From Pseudomonas inefficax (GTDB lineage Bacteria; Pseudomonadota; Gammaproteobacteria; Pseudomonadales; Pseudomonadaceae), in contig NZ_OPYN01000164.1 of the NCBI RefSeq assembly GCF_900277125.1, positions 124,001 to 188,000 on the forward strand: a stretch of 64,000 nt of DNA, written 5' to 3'. The translations under genes were made by a program, and so were the position numbers. Shown here one piece after another: positions 8,798 through 18,109 of the stretch. The notes beneath the pieces were generated by a model. That model was not told the origin of the DNA. It ran no database searches and saw only the letters and a list, made by a program, of their open reading frames with translations. The first letter of the stretch is position 1, and every line of letters starts with the position of its first letter.

Positions 8798-9601
8798 ATG
8801 CTTGATAACGCATTCATCCAGCAGGCTGCCGAACGCCTCGACCAGGCCGAACGCTCGCGCGAGCAGGTCCGCCAGTTTTCACTGGAGCAGCCCGCCATCA
8901 CCATCGAGGATGCCTATGCCATCCAGCGCGCCTGGGTGGCGAAGAAGATCGCTGCCGGCCGCAAGCTGGTCGGCCACAAGATCGGCCTGACCTCGCGCGC
9001 CATGCAGGTGTCGTCGAACATCACCGAGCCTGACTACGGTGCCCTGCTCGACGACATGCTGTTCGACGAAGGCAGCGACATCCCCTTCGAGCGCTTCATC
9101 GTGCCGCGCGTTGAGGTGGAGTTGGCGTTCATCCTCGGCAAGCCGCTCAAGGGGCCCAACGTCACCGTGTTCGATGTGCTGGACGCCACCGAATGGGTGA
9201 TCCCGGCACTGGAAATCATCGACGCACGCATTCAGCAGATCGATTCGCAAACCCAGGCTACCCGCAAGGTATTCGACACCATCTCCGACAACGCGGCCAA
9301 CGCCGGCGTGGTCATGGGTGGCCGCGCGGTGCGCCCTACCGAGATCGACCTGCGCAAGGTGCCAGCCGTGCTTTACCGCAACGGCGTAATCGAGGAGTCC
9401 GGGGTCAGCGCCGCCGTGCTCAACCACCCTGCCAAGGGCGTGGCCTGGCTGGCCAACAAACTGGCCCCGTACGACGTCACCCTGCAACCTGGCCAGATCA
9501 TTCTGGGCGGCTCGTTCACCCGCCCGGTCGCTGCGCGCCCTGGCGACACCTTCCACGTCGACTACGACATGCTCGGCTCCATCGCCTGCCGCTTCGTTTG
9601 A
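8798..9601 (+). CDS. hpaH: 2-oxo-hept-4-ene-1,7-dioate hydratase (HpaH)
   Basis: A 267-residue member of the hydratase/decarboxylase branch of the FAH superfamily (relatives MhpD, TesE). It adds water to 2-oxo-hept-4-ene-1,7-dioate, giving 4-hydroxy-2-oxoheptanedioate. Visible: GHKIGLTSRAMQ near residues 60-71 and the metal-binding stretch VPRVEVELAFILGKPL near 102-117. The frame runs open from 8432, but MLDNAFIQQAAERL at 8798 is the natural start, 17 bp after hpaX. Confidence 0.93.
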   Translation: MLDNAFIQQAAERLDQAERSREQVRQFSLEQPAITIEDAYAIQRAWVAKKIAAGRKLVGHKIGLTSRAMQVSSNITEPDYGALLDDMLFDEGSDIPFERFIVPRVEVELAFILGKPLKGPNVTVFDVLDATEWVIPALEIIDARIQQIDSQTQATRKVFDTISDNAANAGVVMGGRAVRPTEIDLRKVPAVLYRNGVIEESGVSAAVLNHPAKGVAWLANKLAPYDVTLQPGQIILGGSFTRPVAARPGDTFHVDYDMLGSIACRFV

Positions 9602-9611
9602 GGACCTGCCC

Positions 9612-10415
9612 ATGGACATGCCTATCAATCACTTCAAGCAACGCCTGCGCAGCGGCGAGCCGCAGATCGGCCTGTGGCTGGGTCTGGCCAATGCCTACTG
9701 TACCGAGTTGGCTGCCAATGCCGGTTTCGACTGGCTGCTGATCGACGGCGAGCACGCACCCAACGACCTGCGCGGCATGCTGGCGCAGTTGCAGGCGGTG
9801 GCCGCCTACCCCAGCCAGGCGGTGATCCGTCCGGTGATGGGTGATACCGCGCTGATCAAGCAAGTGCTGGATATCGGCGCGCAGACGCTGCTGGTGCCCA
9901 TGGTCGAAAGCGCCGAGCAGGCCCGCCAGTTGGTCAAGGCCGTGCACTACCCCCCCACCGGCGTGCGTGGCGTGGGCAGCGCCCTGGCACGGGCCTCGCG
10001 CTGGAACAGCATTGCCGGTTACCTGGACCAGGCTGACGAACAGATGTGCCTGCTGGTGCAGATCGAGAACAAGGAAGGCCTGGCCAACCTCGACGAGATC
10101 GTTGCGGTCGAAGGTGTCGATGGCGTGTTCATCGGCCCTGCCGACCTCAGCGCGGCCATGGGCCATCGCGGCAACCCCGGGCACCCTGAGGTGCAGGCGG
10201 CCATCGAGAATGCCATCGTGCGTATTGGCAAGGCCGGCAAGGCGGCGGGGATTCTCAGTGCCGACGAGAAGCTGGCGCGGCGCTACATCGAGCTGGGCGC
10301 AGCTTTCGTCGCGGTGGGCGTGGATACCACGGTGCTGATGCGCGGGCTGCGGGATCTGGCCGGCAAGTTCAAGGACACGCCGGCGTTCAGCAGTACGGGG
10401 GGCGGTGTCTACTGA
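9612..10415 (+). CDS. hpaI: 4-hydroxy-2-oxoheptanedioate aldolase (HpaI)
   Basis: A class II pyruvate aldolase (HpcH/HpaI family) of 267 residues that splits 4-hydroxy-2-oxoheptane-1,7-dioate into pyruvate and succinic semialdehyde. Landmarks: WLLIDGEHAPNDL near residues 40-52, the metal-site Glu in LLVQIENKEGL near 146-156, and FIGPADLSAAMGHRGNPGHPEV near 173-194. It is the last gene of the operon and a strong terminator follows within 10 bp. No dedicated succinic semialdehyde dehydrogenase is in the hpa block. Confidence 0.94.
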   Translation: MDMPINHFKQRLRSGEPQIGLWLGLANAYCTELAANAGFDWLLIDGEHAPNDLRGMLAQLQAVAAYPSQAVIRPVMGDTALIKQVLDIGAQTLLVPMVESAEQARQLVKAVHYPPTGVRGVGSALARASRWNSIAGYLDQADEQMCLLVQIENKEGLANLDEIVAVEGVDGVFIGPADLSAAMGHRGNPGHPEVQAAIENAIVRIGKAGKAAGILSADEKLARRYIELGAAFVAVGVDTTVLMRGLRDLAGKFKDTPAFSSTGGGVY

Positions 10416-10424
10416 GCTGAATTG

Positions 10425-10466
10425 AGCAAACAATAACGGCGCCTTCTGGCGCCGTTATTGTTTGCT
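10425..10466. terminator. Bidirectional Rho-independent terminator between hpaI and the hydroxylase reductase gene
   Basis: A perfect 19-bp inverted repeat (arms 10425-10443 and 10448-10466) closes a TTCT loop. The A/T-rich outer part gives a U-rich 3' flank in both directions. It lies between two convergent genes and can end both transcripts. Confidence 0.93.
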
Positions 10467-10484
10467 TTGACCAGCACCGGCCTC

Positions 10485-11426
10485 TTACATCTGGATGATG
10501 GCCTTGAGCACGGTCTTGAAGGTCTCCAGCTGCTCCGCGCTGAACTGCCCGAAAACCTTGTCCTGCTGCTCGCGGGCAATGCTCCACAGCGCCTCGGTTT
10601 CATCCACGCCCTTGACTGACAGCCGCACGCGGCCGTCGTCATCGGCGATCAACCCCTTGCGCTTGAGGTTCGCCACCGCCTCCTCGATTTCACGCGCCGG
10701 CATCGCCACCTCGCGCTGCAGGTCGTTCAGGCTCAGCCCGGCATCGTTCTCCAGCACCATCAGCATGCGGGCTTCGCTGGTGCGCAGGCCGGTGCACAGT
10801 TGGCGCGGCTGGTAGTCGGCTTGGTAAGCGCGCAGGGCCTGGGTCATGAGGTAGTACAGGTTGTGCTGCAGGCGGCCCTGGAAGTGGCTGCTCGGCGCCT
10901 GGCCCTCGGCGCGCAGGGTCATGCGGGTGTGTGGCAGCACCATCGAATAGGCACCTTGGTGATACAGCAGCGGCGAGCGACCGAAGTCATCGAAGGCCAC
11001 CACCTTGCCCACCAGGATCCAGTGGTCGCCACCGTCCAGTTGCTGGAACTTCTCGCACTGGAAACGCGCCGAACAATCGGCGAACAGCGGCGCGCCACCG
11101 GCCCCCTGCTCATGGTCGATACCGGCGAAGCGGTCCTCCTTGGGCCGAGCGAAATTGTTCGACAGGTCGATCTGGTCGGCCGCCAGGATGTTCACGGCAA
11201 AATGCGAAGCTTCCTCGAACACCTCATGGCTGGTGGAGCGCTTGTCGATGCTCCAGAGAATCAGCGCAGGGTCCAGCGACACCGAGTTGAAACTGTTGGC
11301 GGTGACGCCGACCTTGCGGCCGCTCGGCCCGGCGGCGGTGACCACGGTCACGCCAGTGGCAAAATTGCCCAGGGCACGGCGGAAGGCGCGGGTATCGAAA
11401 TCGGTGATGGCGGTTGAATGGGACAT
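10485..11426 (-). CDS. 4-HPA 3-hydroxylase, flavin reductase component with C-terminal MarR-like domain (C1 type)
   Basis: A 313-residue protein in two parts. Residues 1-160 are a DIM6/NTAB-type flavin reductase (GNFATGVTVVTA near 20-31, ANSFNSVSLDPALILWSIDKRS near 43-64). Residues about 190-310 are a MarR-like winged helix (GLRTSEARMLMVLENDAGLSLNDL). This architecture matches the C1 component of Acinetobacter baumannii 4-HPA hydroxylase, where the C-terminal domain senses 4-HPA and speeds release of reduced FMN. It supplies reduced flavin to the oxygenase encoded upstream at 11505-12674. GGGAG precedes the start, and a strong hairpin lies just upstream. Confidence 0.9.
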   Translation of the reverse strand: MSHSTAITDFDTRAFRRALGNFATGVTVVTAAGPSGRKVGVTANSFNSVSLDPALILWSIDKRSTSHEVFEEASHFAVNILAADQIDLSNNFARPKEDRFAGIDHEQGAGGAPLFADCSARFQCEKFQQLDGGDHWILVGKVVAFDDFGRSPLLYHQGAYSMVLPHTRMTLRAEGQAPSSHFQGRLQHNLYYLMTQALRAYQADYQPRQLCTGLRTSEARMLMVLENDAGLSLNDLQREVAMPAREIEEAVANLKRKGLIADDDGRVRLSVKGVDETEALWSIAREQQDKVFGQFSAEQLETFKTVLKAIIQM

Positions 11427-11437
11427 GCAAGACTCCC

Positions 11438-11460
11438 GGGCAGGCCGAACGGGCCTGCCC
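11438..11460 (-). promoter_or_regulatory. Intercistronic hairpin before the C1 reductase gene
   Basis: A perfect 9-bp stem (arms 11438-11446 and 11452-11460) closes a 5-base loop in the 78-bp gap between the oxygenase stop and the reductase start, ending 11 bp before the start and abutting its GGGAG. It could be a processing or stabilising element, or a weak attenuator that sets the component ratio. Confidence 0.55.
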
Positions 11461-11504
11461 TCGATTGTTGTTATGGTTGTTTCGGGGATCAGCCAGCCAA
11501 CGGG

Positions 11505-12674
11505 TCAGACCATGGCCGGGTCGGGCTCCAGACCCATCAGCTCACGACCGAGGATCTGCGCGCAGACGTCGTAGTCGGTGTAGGCATGGGCACCGGTCAT
11601 GTGCGAGTCACGGAACAGCCGTTGCAGTTCATTGCTTTCGAACCAGGCACCGCCACCGGCCGCTTCCATCAGGCGATCGACCGCCTGGATGCACAGCTTC
11701 ACCGCGTAGCCCTGGTTGGTGCGCCAGAACGCCAGGGTGGTGCGCGACGGGTACTCGTGGCGCTCGCTGTATTCGGCAATTTCGTCCCAGCTCTTTTCCA
11801 GCAACGCGCGGGCGGCAGCCACCTGGTGGGTGGACTCAGCCAGGCGCATCAGGGCCGGCGTCGCTGCACCGACGGCAGCGCCGGTGTAGGCACGCACGCG
11901 GTTGCGGGTCTTTTCCCGGAACACTTCCAGCATGCGCTCGGCAATGCCCAGGCTGACCGTCGAGAAGCCACTGGCAAAATACGGGCGGTACGGGGCGAAA
12001 AAGATCTTGCTGTCCGGGTACAGACCGAAGCCGGCGGACTTGCCTTCCATCATGTCCTTAGCCTTCTGGATGCGATGCTCGGGCACGAAGGCATCGCGCA
12101 CGATCAGCGTCTTGCTGCCACTGCCGCGCATGCCCACTGCATACCAGTCGTCACGGATTTCATAGTCGCTGCGCGGCAGGACAGCAAAGCAGTAGTCCTG
12201 GGTGCCTTCGGCATTGGGCCGACGGAAGCCGAGGATCGCCCACTCGGCGTGCTCACAGCCGGAGCTCCAGCCCATTTCACCACTGAACGTCACCCCGCCC
12301 TCAACCTCCACAGTGCGGCCGAACGGCGCGATGCTGCTACTGGCCGTCGCATCCGGGTCGCTGCCCCATACATCCTGCTGCAGCTTGGCCGGGAACATCG
12401 CCATCTGGTGGCTGTGGGTGCACAGCAGGCTCATGGCCCAGGCGGTACTGGCACAGGCACCCGCCAGCAGTGCGATGCACTGGGCGAACTGCGGCAGGGA
12501 AATCTCCATGCCACCGTAGTGCTTGGGCAGGAACGCGCGGTGCAGGCCAATGTTCTTCAGCAACATGATGTTCTCTGCTGGAACACTGCGGTCGCGCTCA
12601 GCATTGAAAGCATTGGCGGCAATGGTCGGCAGGATGGCCTTGAGATCTTCCAGCAGGGGATTTGGCTTTTTCAT
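11505..12674 (-). CDS. 4-HPA 3-hydroxylase, oxygenase component (C2 type, acyl-CoA-dehydrogenase fold)
   Basis: A 389-residue group D flavin monooxygenase. It uses reduced flavin delivered by the C1 reductase and O2 to hydroxylate 4-HPA to homoprotocatechuate, the HpaD substrate. The fold is acyl-CoA-dehydrogenase-like (N-terminal helices with LLKNIGLHRAFLPKHYGG near 39-56, middle beta domain, C-terminal four-helix bundle), unlike E. coli HpaB. It is somewhat shorter than the A. baumannii C2 protein as I recall it. AGAGAC precedes the start. Operon order is C2 then C1, away from the TetR remnant. Confidence 0.9.
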   Translation of the reverse strand: MKKPNPLLEDLKAILPTIAANAFNAERDRSVPAENIMLLKNIGLHRAFLPKHYGGMEISLPQFAQCIALLAGACASTAWAMSLLCTHSHQMAMFPAKLQQDVWGSDPDATASSSIAPFGRTVEVEGGVTFSGEMGWSSGCEHAEWAILGFRRPNAEGTQDYCFAVLPRSDYEIRDDWYAVGMRGSGSKTLIVRDAFVPEHRIQKAKDMMEGKSAGFGLYPDSKIFFAPYRPYFASGFSTVSLGIAERMLEVFREKTRNRVRAYTGAAVGAATPALMRLAESTHQVAAARALLEKSWDEIAEYSERHEYPSRTTLAFWRTNQGYAVKLCIQAVDRLMEAAGGGAWFESNELQRLFRDSHMTGAHAYTDYDVCAQILGRELMGLEPDPAMV

Positions 12675-12953
12675 GAACGGTCTCTTTATTATTGGATAAC
12701 CAGCCCCCTTCTGCGCGGCAGCGGGTGGCCGAGTAGCCTCAATGACGCACTCAGTATGAGTTGGTGACCGTTGTCGAGAAATGCACGTTACGCGGGGAAA
12801 ATTGTACTTTCCATGGCATTGCCCCCCACCTTATGTTCGAGGCGATTGACCCCTGTGGCCACCACACTTCCCATCGAACCGGGCACGGCTTGCCCGCGCC
12901 ATTGATCGAGGGATCATTGAAAGCGCTTTCTCCTTCTGCGGCACATATCTGTG

Positions 12954-13076
12954 ATGCCGCTGTCGGCGCACTTGGCGGCGTATGGCTACAACACCTCCTC
13001 GTTGAACGAGATCGCTCAGTTGGCTGGTGTGCGCAAAGGCTCGCTTTTTGCGCATTGCCAATAAAGACGCTTAAGA
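12954..13076 (+). pseudogene. Remnant of a TetR-family regulator (HTH fragment)
   Basis: Reading from 12954 gives MPLSAHLAAYGYNTSSLNEIAQLAGVRKGSLFAHCQ and a stop at 13064. The middle part is a TetR helix-turn-helix. The normal continuation HFANKDA is present in another frame (GCCAATAAAGACGCT) just after the break at about 13055 and stops after GCT, so at least two bases were lost and the ligand-binding domain is missing. The piece sits in the 426-bp gap between the C2 gene and the second hpaR and matches neither intact TetR gene of the window closely. Confidence 0.7.
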
Positions 13077-13100
13077 AGGTCTTGACTGAGAAAAAGCGTA

Positions 13101-13523
13101 TCACGGCTTGATTTTCTTCATTTCATTCAGCAACTCCATCAGGATCTGGAGCTTTTCAGCTCCAAACTGGCTGAGGATCTTTTCATAATTACTGTCCATT
13201 TCCTCGCTCATGGACAAGTACGCTTGCTGCCCTTTAACCGTCAGGTTTATAAAAATGCGCCGCTGATCCTCTATCGATTTTCGCCTGGCGACGATACCGT
13301 CGCGCTCAAGGCGCTTGAGCACGCCACTCATACTGGGTTTGAGAATGCAAGCGAGGTCCGCCAATTGATGGCTTTCCAACTCGCCCTGCTGACGTAGGAT
13401 TCGAATAACCCGCCATTGCTGTTCGGTCAGCTCGTGGGCATTCAATGCCGGGCGGAAGAACGCCATGGTAGCTTCACGCGCCTGCAGCAGCGTGAGCGTA
13501 AGGGATGGTCTTGGTGTGGTCAT
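13101..13523 (-). CDS. hpaR: MarR-family repressor, second HpaR paralogue
   Basis: A 140-residue MarR protein very similar to the product of 1381-1821 from the N terminus through the HTH (RPSLTLTLLQAREATMAFFRP, CILKPSMSGVLKRLERDGIV), then diverging in the C-terminal dimerisation helices. It lies at the far end of the hpa block, with a perfect ATTAA-N4-TTAAT box 56 bp upstream. The shared recognition helix suggests overlapping DNA targets; the diverged C terminus suggests different ligands or dimers. Which of the two is orthologous to the enteric HpaR cannot be decided here. Confidence 0.88.
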   Translation of the reverse strand: MTTPRPSLTLTLLQAREATMAFFRPALNAHELTEQQWRVIRILRQQGELESHQLADLACILKPSMSGVLKRLERDGIVARRKSIEDQRRIFINLTVKGQQAYLSMSEEMDSNYEKILSQFGAEKLQILMELLNEMKKIKP

Positions 13524-13898
13524 GCCTGCTTGGGCTCATCAATGAAAAGCGTGCCGACGAGTATGCCAGCACGCGTTCATTAACACATTAATAAATTACC
13601 CAACGAACAACTGGAGTGGCGCTCTTTGCCAGGGCTCACACGCCATTGCTGCTGGCCGGGAGACAATTTGGCGCCCACTGAACCGGCCACTTCCCCATCA
13701 AGGCGCATGCCACCGCATCAATCGATCTCGCAGAACCTGAGCCATTGTGGTCATGACCAATCCGCACGGCATGCCAACGGAAATGACATAGAAGTCACTC
13801 CACCGACTGAACGGTTGCAAAAAGTTGTCGCCCTTTTCTCGCAGAAGCCTAGCCCTTCAAAGAGCAAATATCGCGCGTAACTCTTTACTGCTGAATGA
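13524..13898. other. Gene-free gap with the hpaR2 operator box
   Basis: I see no convincing gene in these 375 bases. The notable element is the inverted repeat at 13579-13592 (ATTAACACATTAAT), the same motif as in front of hpaG1, in position to control hpaR2. The rest is A/T-richer and without frames of coding character. Confidence 0.6.
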
Positions 13899-14564
13899 TC
13901 AGAAGATATTGATCGGGTACTCCGTGATCACACGGAATTGATCCTGATCGCCGCCGGTAGTCAAGTCACCTCGATGCCACGCCGTTCGAACGCGGACAGA
14001 CAGGTTTTTGACAGGCCCGGACTGAACGACGTAGCGTGCTTCAAAGTCAGTCTCAAACTCTCGGTCATCACGCCCATATTTACCAACGTAAGCGCCTGAT
14101 GTAACGTGAGTTCCATCAATATTGCTACCGTGGAGGTAGCGAATCATAAATGACAAGCCCGGCACGCCGTACGATACCATGTTGAGATCGTAACGCGCCT
14201 GCCAGGACTTTTCCCCTGGGCCGTTGAAATCCGAATATTGAACCGAGTTAGGCAGGTAGATGGATCCACCCGCTCGACCGGTATCACCAAAACCTACATA
14301 GTCAATGGGTTGATCACCGCGTACCTGTTGGTGAGCCAATGTGAACGTATGCGCCGAGAGCCGATAAGCGAGCTGCAAGCCGTAAGCGGTTGTATCAATG
14401 TCGCCCGCCTTCGCCTGGCCGTCATCAAACGTTCTATATACGTTGAAGTCAGCAGTCACATCTTGATTACTATCGACAACAAATTTGTAATTTAAATTAC
14501 CGTAATACTGCTTCCAGATTTTACTGCTTGCCCCCGTTGGCTGTTGAGCAGCCAACGAAGGCAA
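13899..14564 (-). pseudogene. OprD-family outer-membrane porin, C-terminal half only
   Basis: The 222 codons encode only the C-terminal beta-strands of an OprD-type porin. Family landmarks are the Y-N-L-N strand near the start, SWQARYDLNMVSYGVPGLSF in the middle, and YVVQSGPVKNLSVRVRTAWHRGD followed by the terminal ITEYPINIF, an outer-membrane sorting end. Full-length members have about 420-450 residues with a signal peptide; the N-terminal half and signal are absent. The frame opens inside a hairpin right behind the symporter gene, and its only upstream initiator is a TTG. A 5' deletion is the likely cause, so an exported product is not expected. Confidence 0.85.
14528..14564. terminator. 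Stem-loop behind the symporter gene, at the porin truncation point
   Basis: A 16-bp stem with G-U pairs (arms 14528-14543 and 14549-14564, loop TTGAG) lies 10 bp after the symporter stop. It has no clear U tract. The truncated porin frame begins exactly inside it, so it may mark the deletion boundary. Confidence 0.6.
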
Positions 14565-14574
14565 ATGCCTGCCG

Positions 14575-16085
14575 TCAAGCCGTAGCCCTTTTTACCGCCA
14601 CAGCTATTGATGCCGGAGCGTCGATGGAGCGATACAACTCCTCTATCCGCTTTCGCTCATACGCCTTGGCGGGAAAGGCGAGGCTGATAGACACATAGAC
14701 GCCGAAGTTCAGGGCCAAGGCAGCAACTCCCGATGTCAGGCCGCCTAGTTGAGGTATCGACGTTGGGAAATACCACTGCAGGATGGCAGCACAGACAAAG
14801 CCGCTGATTATTGAGCACACCGCTGCCGGTGCTGTTCCGCGTTTCCAGAAGACCCCAAGAAACAGGGTGGGTGCCAACTGAACAATCCCCTGATAGGAAT
14901 CATCGCCAAAGCGATCAGGTGGCCAGACTGGGTGGTAACAACCGCAAACGCGGCCGCCAATATTGTCAACACGGCCACCGCGATTTGCCCAACACGGCGG
15001 TCCTCGACGCGGCGCGCTTGTATCACACCAACGATATCGTTAGCAGTCTGCGCACCGAGCGCCTGCAGGTTGGCGCCGACATTGCCCATGGTAGCCGCCA
15101 CAACGCAAATCCCCGCCAGCGTCACCAGAACGACTCCGCCGATTCCTGACGCAATGAACCACACTGAATCAGGTGCCTGCTGAACCCCAGGCAGTGACGA
15201 AGCGCAAAGCACCATCAGGGTGAAGGATGTACCAAAGACCAGCAAAATCGGTGCAGCCTGTATGGCCGAACGCTGGATCGTCTGTGTACTGCGCGAAGCA
15301 AACAGCCGGACGAAAATATCAGGCCAGCACCAGCCGCCCAAGGCGCCGGTCACAATGAGGGAGAACAGATACAGAGGACCCAGTTCGCTTCCAGGGCCAG
15401 GCAGCGTGAAGAGATTGTGATTGGACGTCTCCAAACCATGACCATTGCTGACCAACCAGACCAGCAACCCCAGCGCGATCAGCGTGCCGATCAGATAGGC
15501 TGCGATGCCTTGGAGCATATCACTGATAATGACACCACGTGCGCCAAACCGAACGGTCCAGACCTGCCTGACGACGATCAGGGCAATGCCGACAAACACT
15601 GCCGTGCCGGAGCCGATCGCACCGAACGACAAGTGGGTGAACACCAATGTCAGCGACTGCATGTCCAGTATTATCCAGGGAAACGAGGCAATGATGCCAA
15701 TTGCGGCGGCGACTACCCGTACCGCTTTGGAGCCATAACGTAACCCCAGCAAGTCTGCCTGCGTGCGCAGATCGAAGGCCTTGCCCCACAGGTGTACAGG
15801 TCTGGCCAGCAGAAACATCAGCACCACTGCGAGCAGCGAATAAGGCACGTAGTAGAAACCGATGATGCCAGCCGATGCAGCAAAGCCGGCAAATGAAATG
15901 AAGATTGTGCCAGGCAACCAGGTATTGACAAATGCCATGGTCGAATAAAAGCTACCAAAGGTACGTCCACCCGTGGCGTAATCACTAAACGACCCAGTCC
16001 CTAACGTGCGGCGGCTCTTTTCCAGCACATAGATGACGAGAAAAAAGAAGGCCGCTACGCCGCCATAACCGATCAACATATCCAT
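14575..16085 (-). pseudogene. Sodium:solute symporter (SSS family), frameshifted
   Basis: About 500 codons of an SSS-family inner-membrane symporter with 12-13 helices. The first 395 codons are intact (MDMLIGYGGVAAFFFLVIYV start, FVNTWLPGTIFISFAGFAASAG near 53-74). The frame breaks at about 14895-14900: the conserved continuation YQGIVQLAPTLFLGVFWKRGT lies in another frame and runs to 14575. One missing base after ATG ATT explains it. The start has a strong AGGAG overlapping the stop of the small membrane gene upstream. The likely lost function is uptake of an organic cation, polyamine derivative or carboxylate; the substrate is not recognisable. Confidence 0.85.
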
Positions 16086-16086
16086 C

Positions 16087-16308
16087 TCAATACTCCTCGT
16101 GATCGGCGTAAACCGAGATGATCGGCAAAGAAAGTGCTACCAGAAGACTGGAGCCCAAAAAGTAACCGAGCGCGTGCGCTGCGATCCCGTCACCAAAATA
16201 CCAATGCAGAGGCGGCATGAGGAATAGAGAAAAATCGATCAAGACGATAAGTTTTATTAGTGTATCGCGTGGGCGTGGCCGCGAAAGGCCGACGGTGGAT
16301 CGCGTCAT
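16087..16308 (-). CDS. Small two-helix membrane protein paired with the SSS symporter
   Basis: A 73-residue protein with two predicted helices (IKLIVLIDFSLFLMPPLHWYF near 18-38 and ALGYFLGSSLLVALSLPIIS near 46-65). SSS transporter genes often follow a short two-helix subunit of this kind, as with DUF485 or DUF3311 proteins. The stop is one base from the symporter start, so the pair was co-translated. The frame is intact but its partner is broken, so it is probably non-functional in practice. Confidence 0.7.
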   Translation of the reverse strand: MTRSTVGLSRPRPRDTLIKLIVLIDFSLFLMPPLHWYFGDGIAAHALGYFLGSSLLVALSLPIISVYADHEEY

Positions 16309-16392
16309 AGCAGCACCCTTGAATTTATTATTAATTTTGGCGTCTACGGAAGTGAATCCGTAGCGAATCTCGGTCAGTGCAGATACCTGGCC

Positions 16393-17486
16393 TCAGGCCT
16401 GCGCCTCATCGCACAGCAACGTGTTCTTCAAATGGTTCAGGTGAGCAGACTGATAAGGCTCAATGGCTTGCCCATAGAGTCCTTTCATGTCTAACAAGTT
16501 TGGGTCATTAACTGTCGTACGCCGGCCACTCAAGGTTTCGAGCACAGCAAGCCCCATGTAAGGCACAGTGTTCGGTTCATAGCCACCCTCGTGACACATG
16601 ATCAACTTACCCTCACAGTGCTCAGACGCGACATCCATCAAAGCGCGGGTCATATCGCGAAAACTGTCACTGTGCAGCAGCATCCTGCCCAACGGGTCAT
16701 AAGCGCCGGCATCGAAACCACAAGACACAATGATCAATTGCGGAGAGAAATCGTCCAGTGCCGGCACGATAATTGAATTCATCGCCTCCATGTACGCACC
16801 AACATCGGGATATTGATGTTGTAGCCCAGCCCCTGCCCTACGCCCCGCTCATTAACCCCACCCATGTCGCTCGGGTAATTACCCTGCTGATGGATCGATA
16901 CCGTGAGCACCTGCGAGCAATCCCAGAAAATATCCTGAGCTCCATTGCCGTGATGGACATCCCAGTCGACGATTGCCACCCGCTCAAGGCCGCACTTGAG
17001 CACTGCATGACGGGCGGCAAGTGCGGCATTGGCCAACAAGCAGAAGCCCATGGCAGTATCGGCAACCGCGTGATGCCCTGGCGGACGAACTAGGGCATAG
17101 GCATTCGCAACATCCCCCCTGATTACGGCCTCCACAGCTTCGACAACGCCGCCGGCAGACAGTGAAGCGATTTCAAAGCTCCCAGACCCCAACGGAGTAT
17201 TGGCACTAAATGCACCGGGACCGGCATTCCTCATTGCTTGCAACTGGTCGAGGTAAGAAGCGCTATGCACCATTTCCAGCTCGTCGCGCTGCAGGGCACG
17301 CGGGCGGATACTGAGGAGTTCGTCGGCCAAACCACTGACATCAAGCAGATTCTTGAACCGTCGCTTGGTTTCAGCCTCTTCGAAGGGAGTACCAGGTTGG
17401 ATGGTCAGCCCAGGCTGATAGATCCCTGCATGACGGCCTGTCGAATGCCATATGAATAATTCATGCCATACGAAGCCAGTGCCCAT
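16393..17486 (-). pseudogene. Histone-deacetylase-like amidohydrolase (acetylpolyamine amidohydrolase type), frameshifted
   Basis: A class II HDAC-type Zn amidohydrolase that would deacetylate acetylated amines. The N-terminal part (17486-16800) has the catalytic motifs RPPGHHA, VDWDVHHGNGAQDIFW and SIHQQGNYPSD. The C-terminal part resumes in another frame (GAYMEAMNSIIVPALDDF, then SCGFDAGAYDPLG with the zinc Asp). At about 16797-16802 the conserved P-G-S-G loop before GAY is missing, a deletion not divisible by three. The active-site loop and the frame are both lost. GAGG precedes the start. Linkage to an SSS transporter and porin suggests a former uptake-and-deacetylation locus. Confidence 0.85.
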
Positions 17487-17737
17487 GTATTTGCCTCTTG
17501 CATCAATATTGTTATTAAACGAATTTTAGCTTGCCGGTTCAGATTACCCAGATACACCACCCACGAATATGCCACCATGGGGGTATGAGACAAGCACTAC
17601 ACTCTCAGGAGTACGGACGTAGGGCAGCACACTCCGTCAGCTGGCCAGATGAAAACCAACCTCGCTCTTTGAGTGGCATCCTGTTCAGAGCAATTTTAAA
17701 GGAGCGAGCGGCCAATTGCGTGAATGATCGCTTTCGA

Positions 17738-18109
17738 CTACCCGATGCGCGCAACAGACATTCGTGTATCAAAAGCGTTTCCCGGCCTGAGGAACAGACT
17801 GCAAAGCTGCAACTCTGTACTGATGCCTAGCTTTGAGTAAATATTTCTACGGTGAACCTTTACCGTTTGCATACTGATACCGAGATACCGAGCAAGTTCT
17901 TTTGTACCTAGGCCTGAAATCATCAGACCGACCACCTCTTGCTCTCGGACAGTTAGTTGTTCACCTACTCGTTCAAATCCTCGAAGACCCTCACTGACCT
18001 GAGCATCAGCGTTGAAAACAGTTTGGCGCACCACCCCGGCCAGAATGCTTATTTGCAGCCAGTAACGCCGGACGCGAAAGGCAACTAGACCTATCCATGA
18101 CTCATTCAT
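17738..18109 (-). pseudogene. LuxR-type regulator fragment (C-terminal HTH only)
   Basis: The 123 codons carry a clear LuxR/GerE HTH (LTVREQEVVGLMISGLGTKELARYLGISMQTVKVHRRNIYSKLGI, residues 52-96), preceded by a piece that looks like the end of a larger sensor region. LuxR regulators of this style are usually about 250 residues, so about half is missing at the N terminus. The ATG overlaps the stop of the GntR gene (ATGA at 18106-18109), which could be true coupling or a junction left by a deletion. Given its broken neighbours I favour a remnant. Confidence 0.6.
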
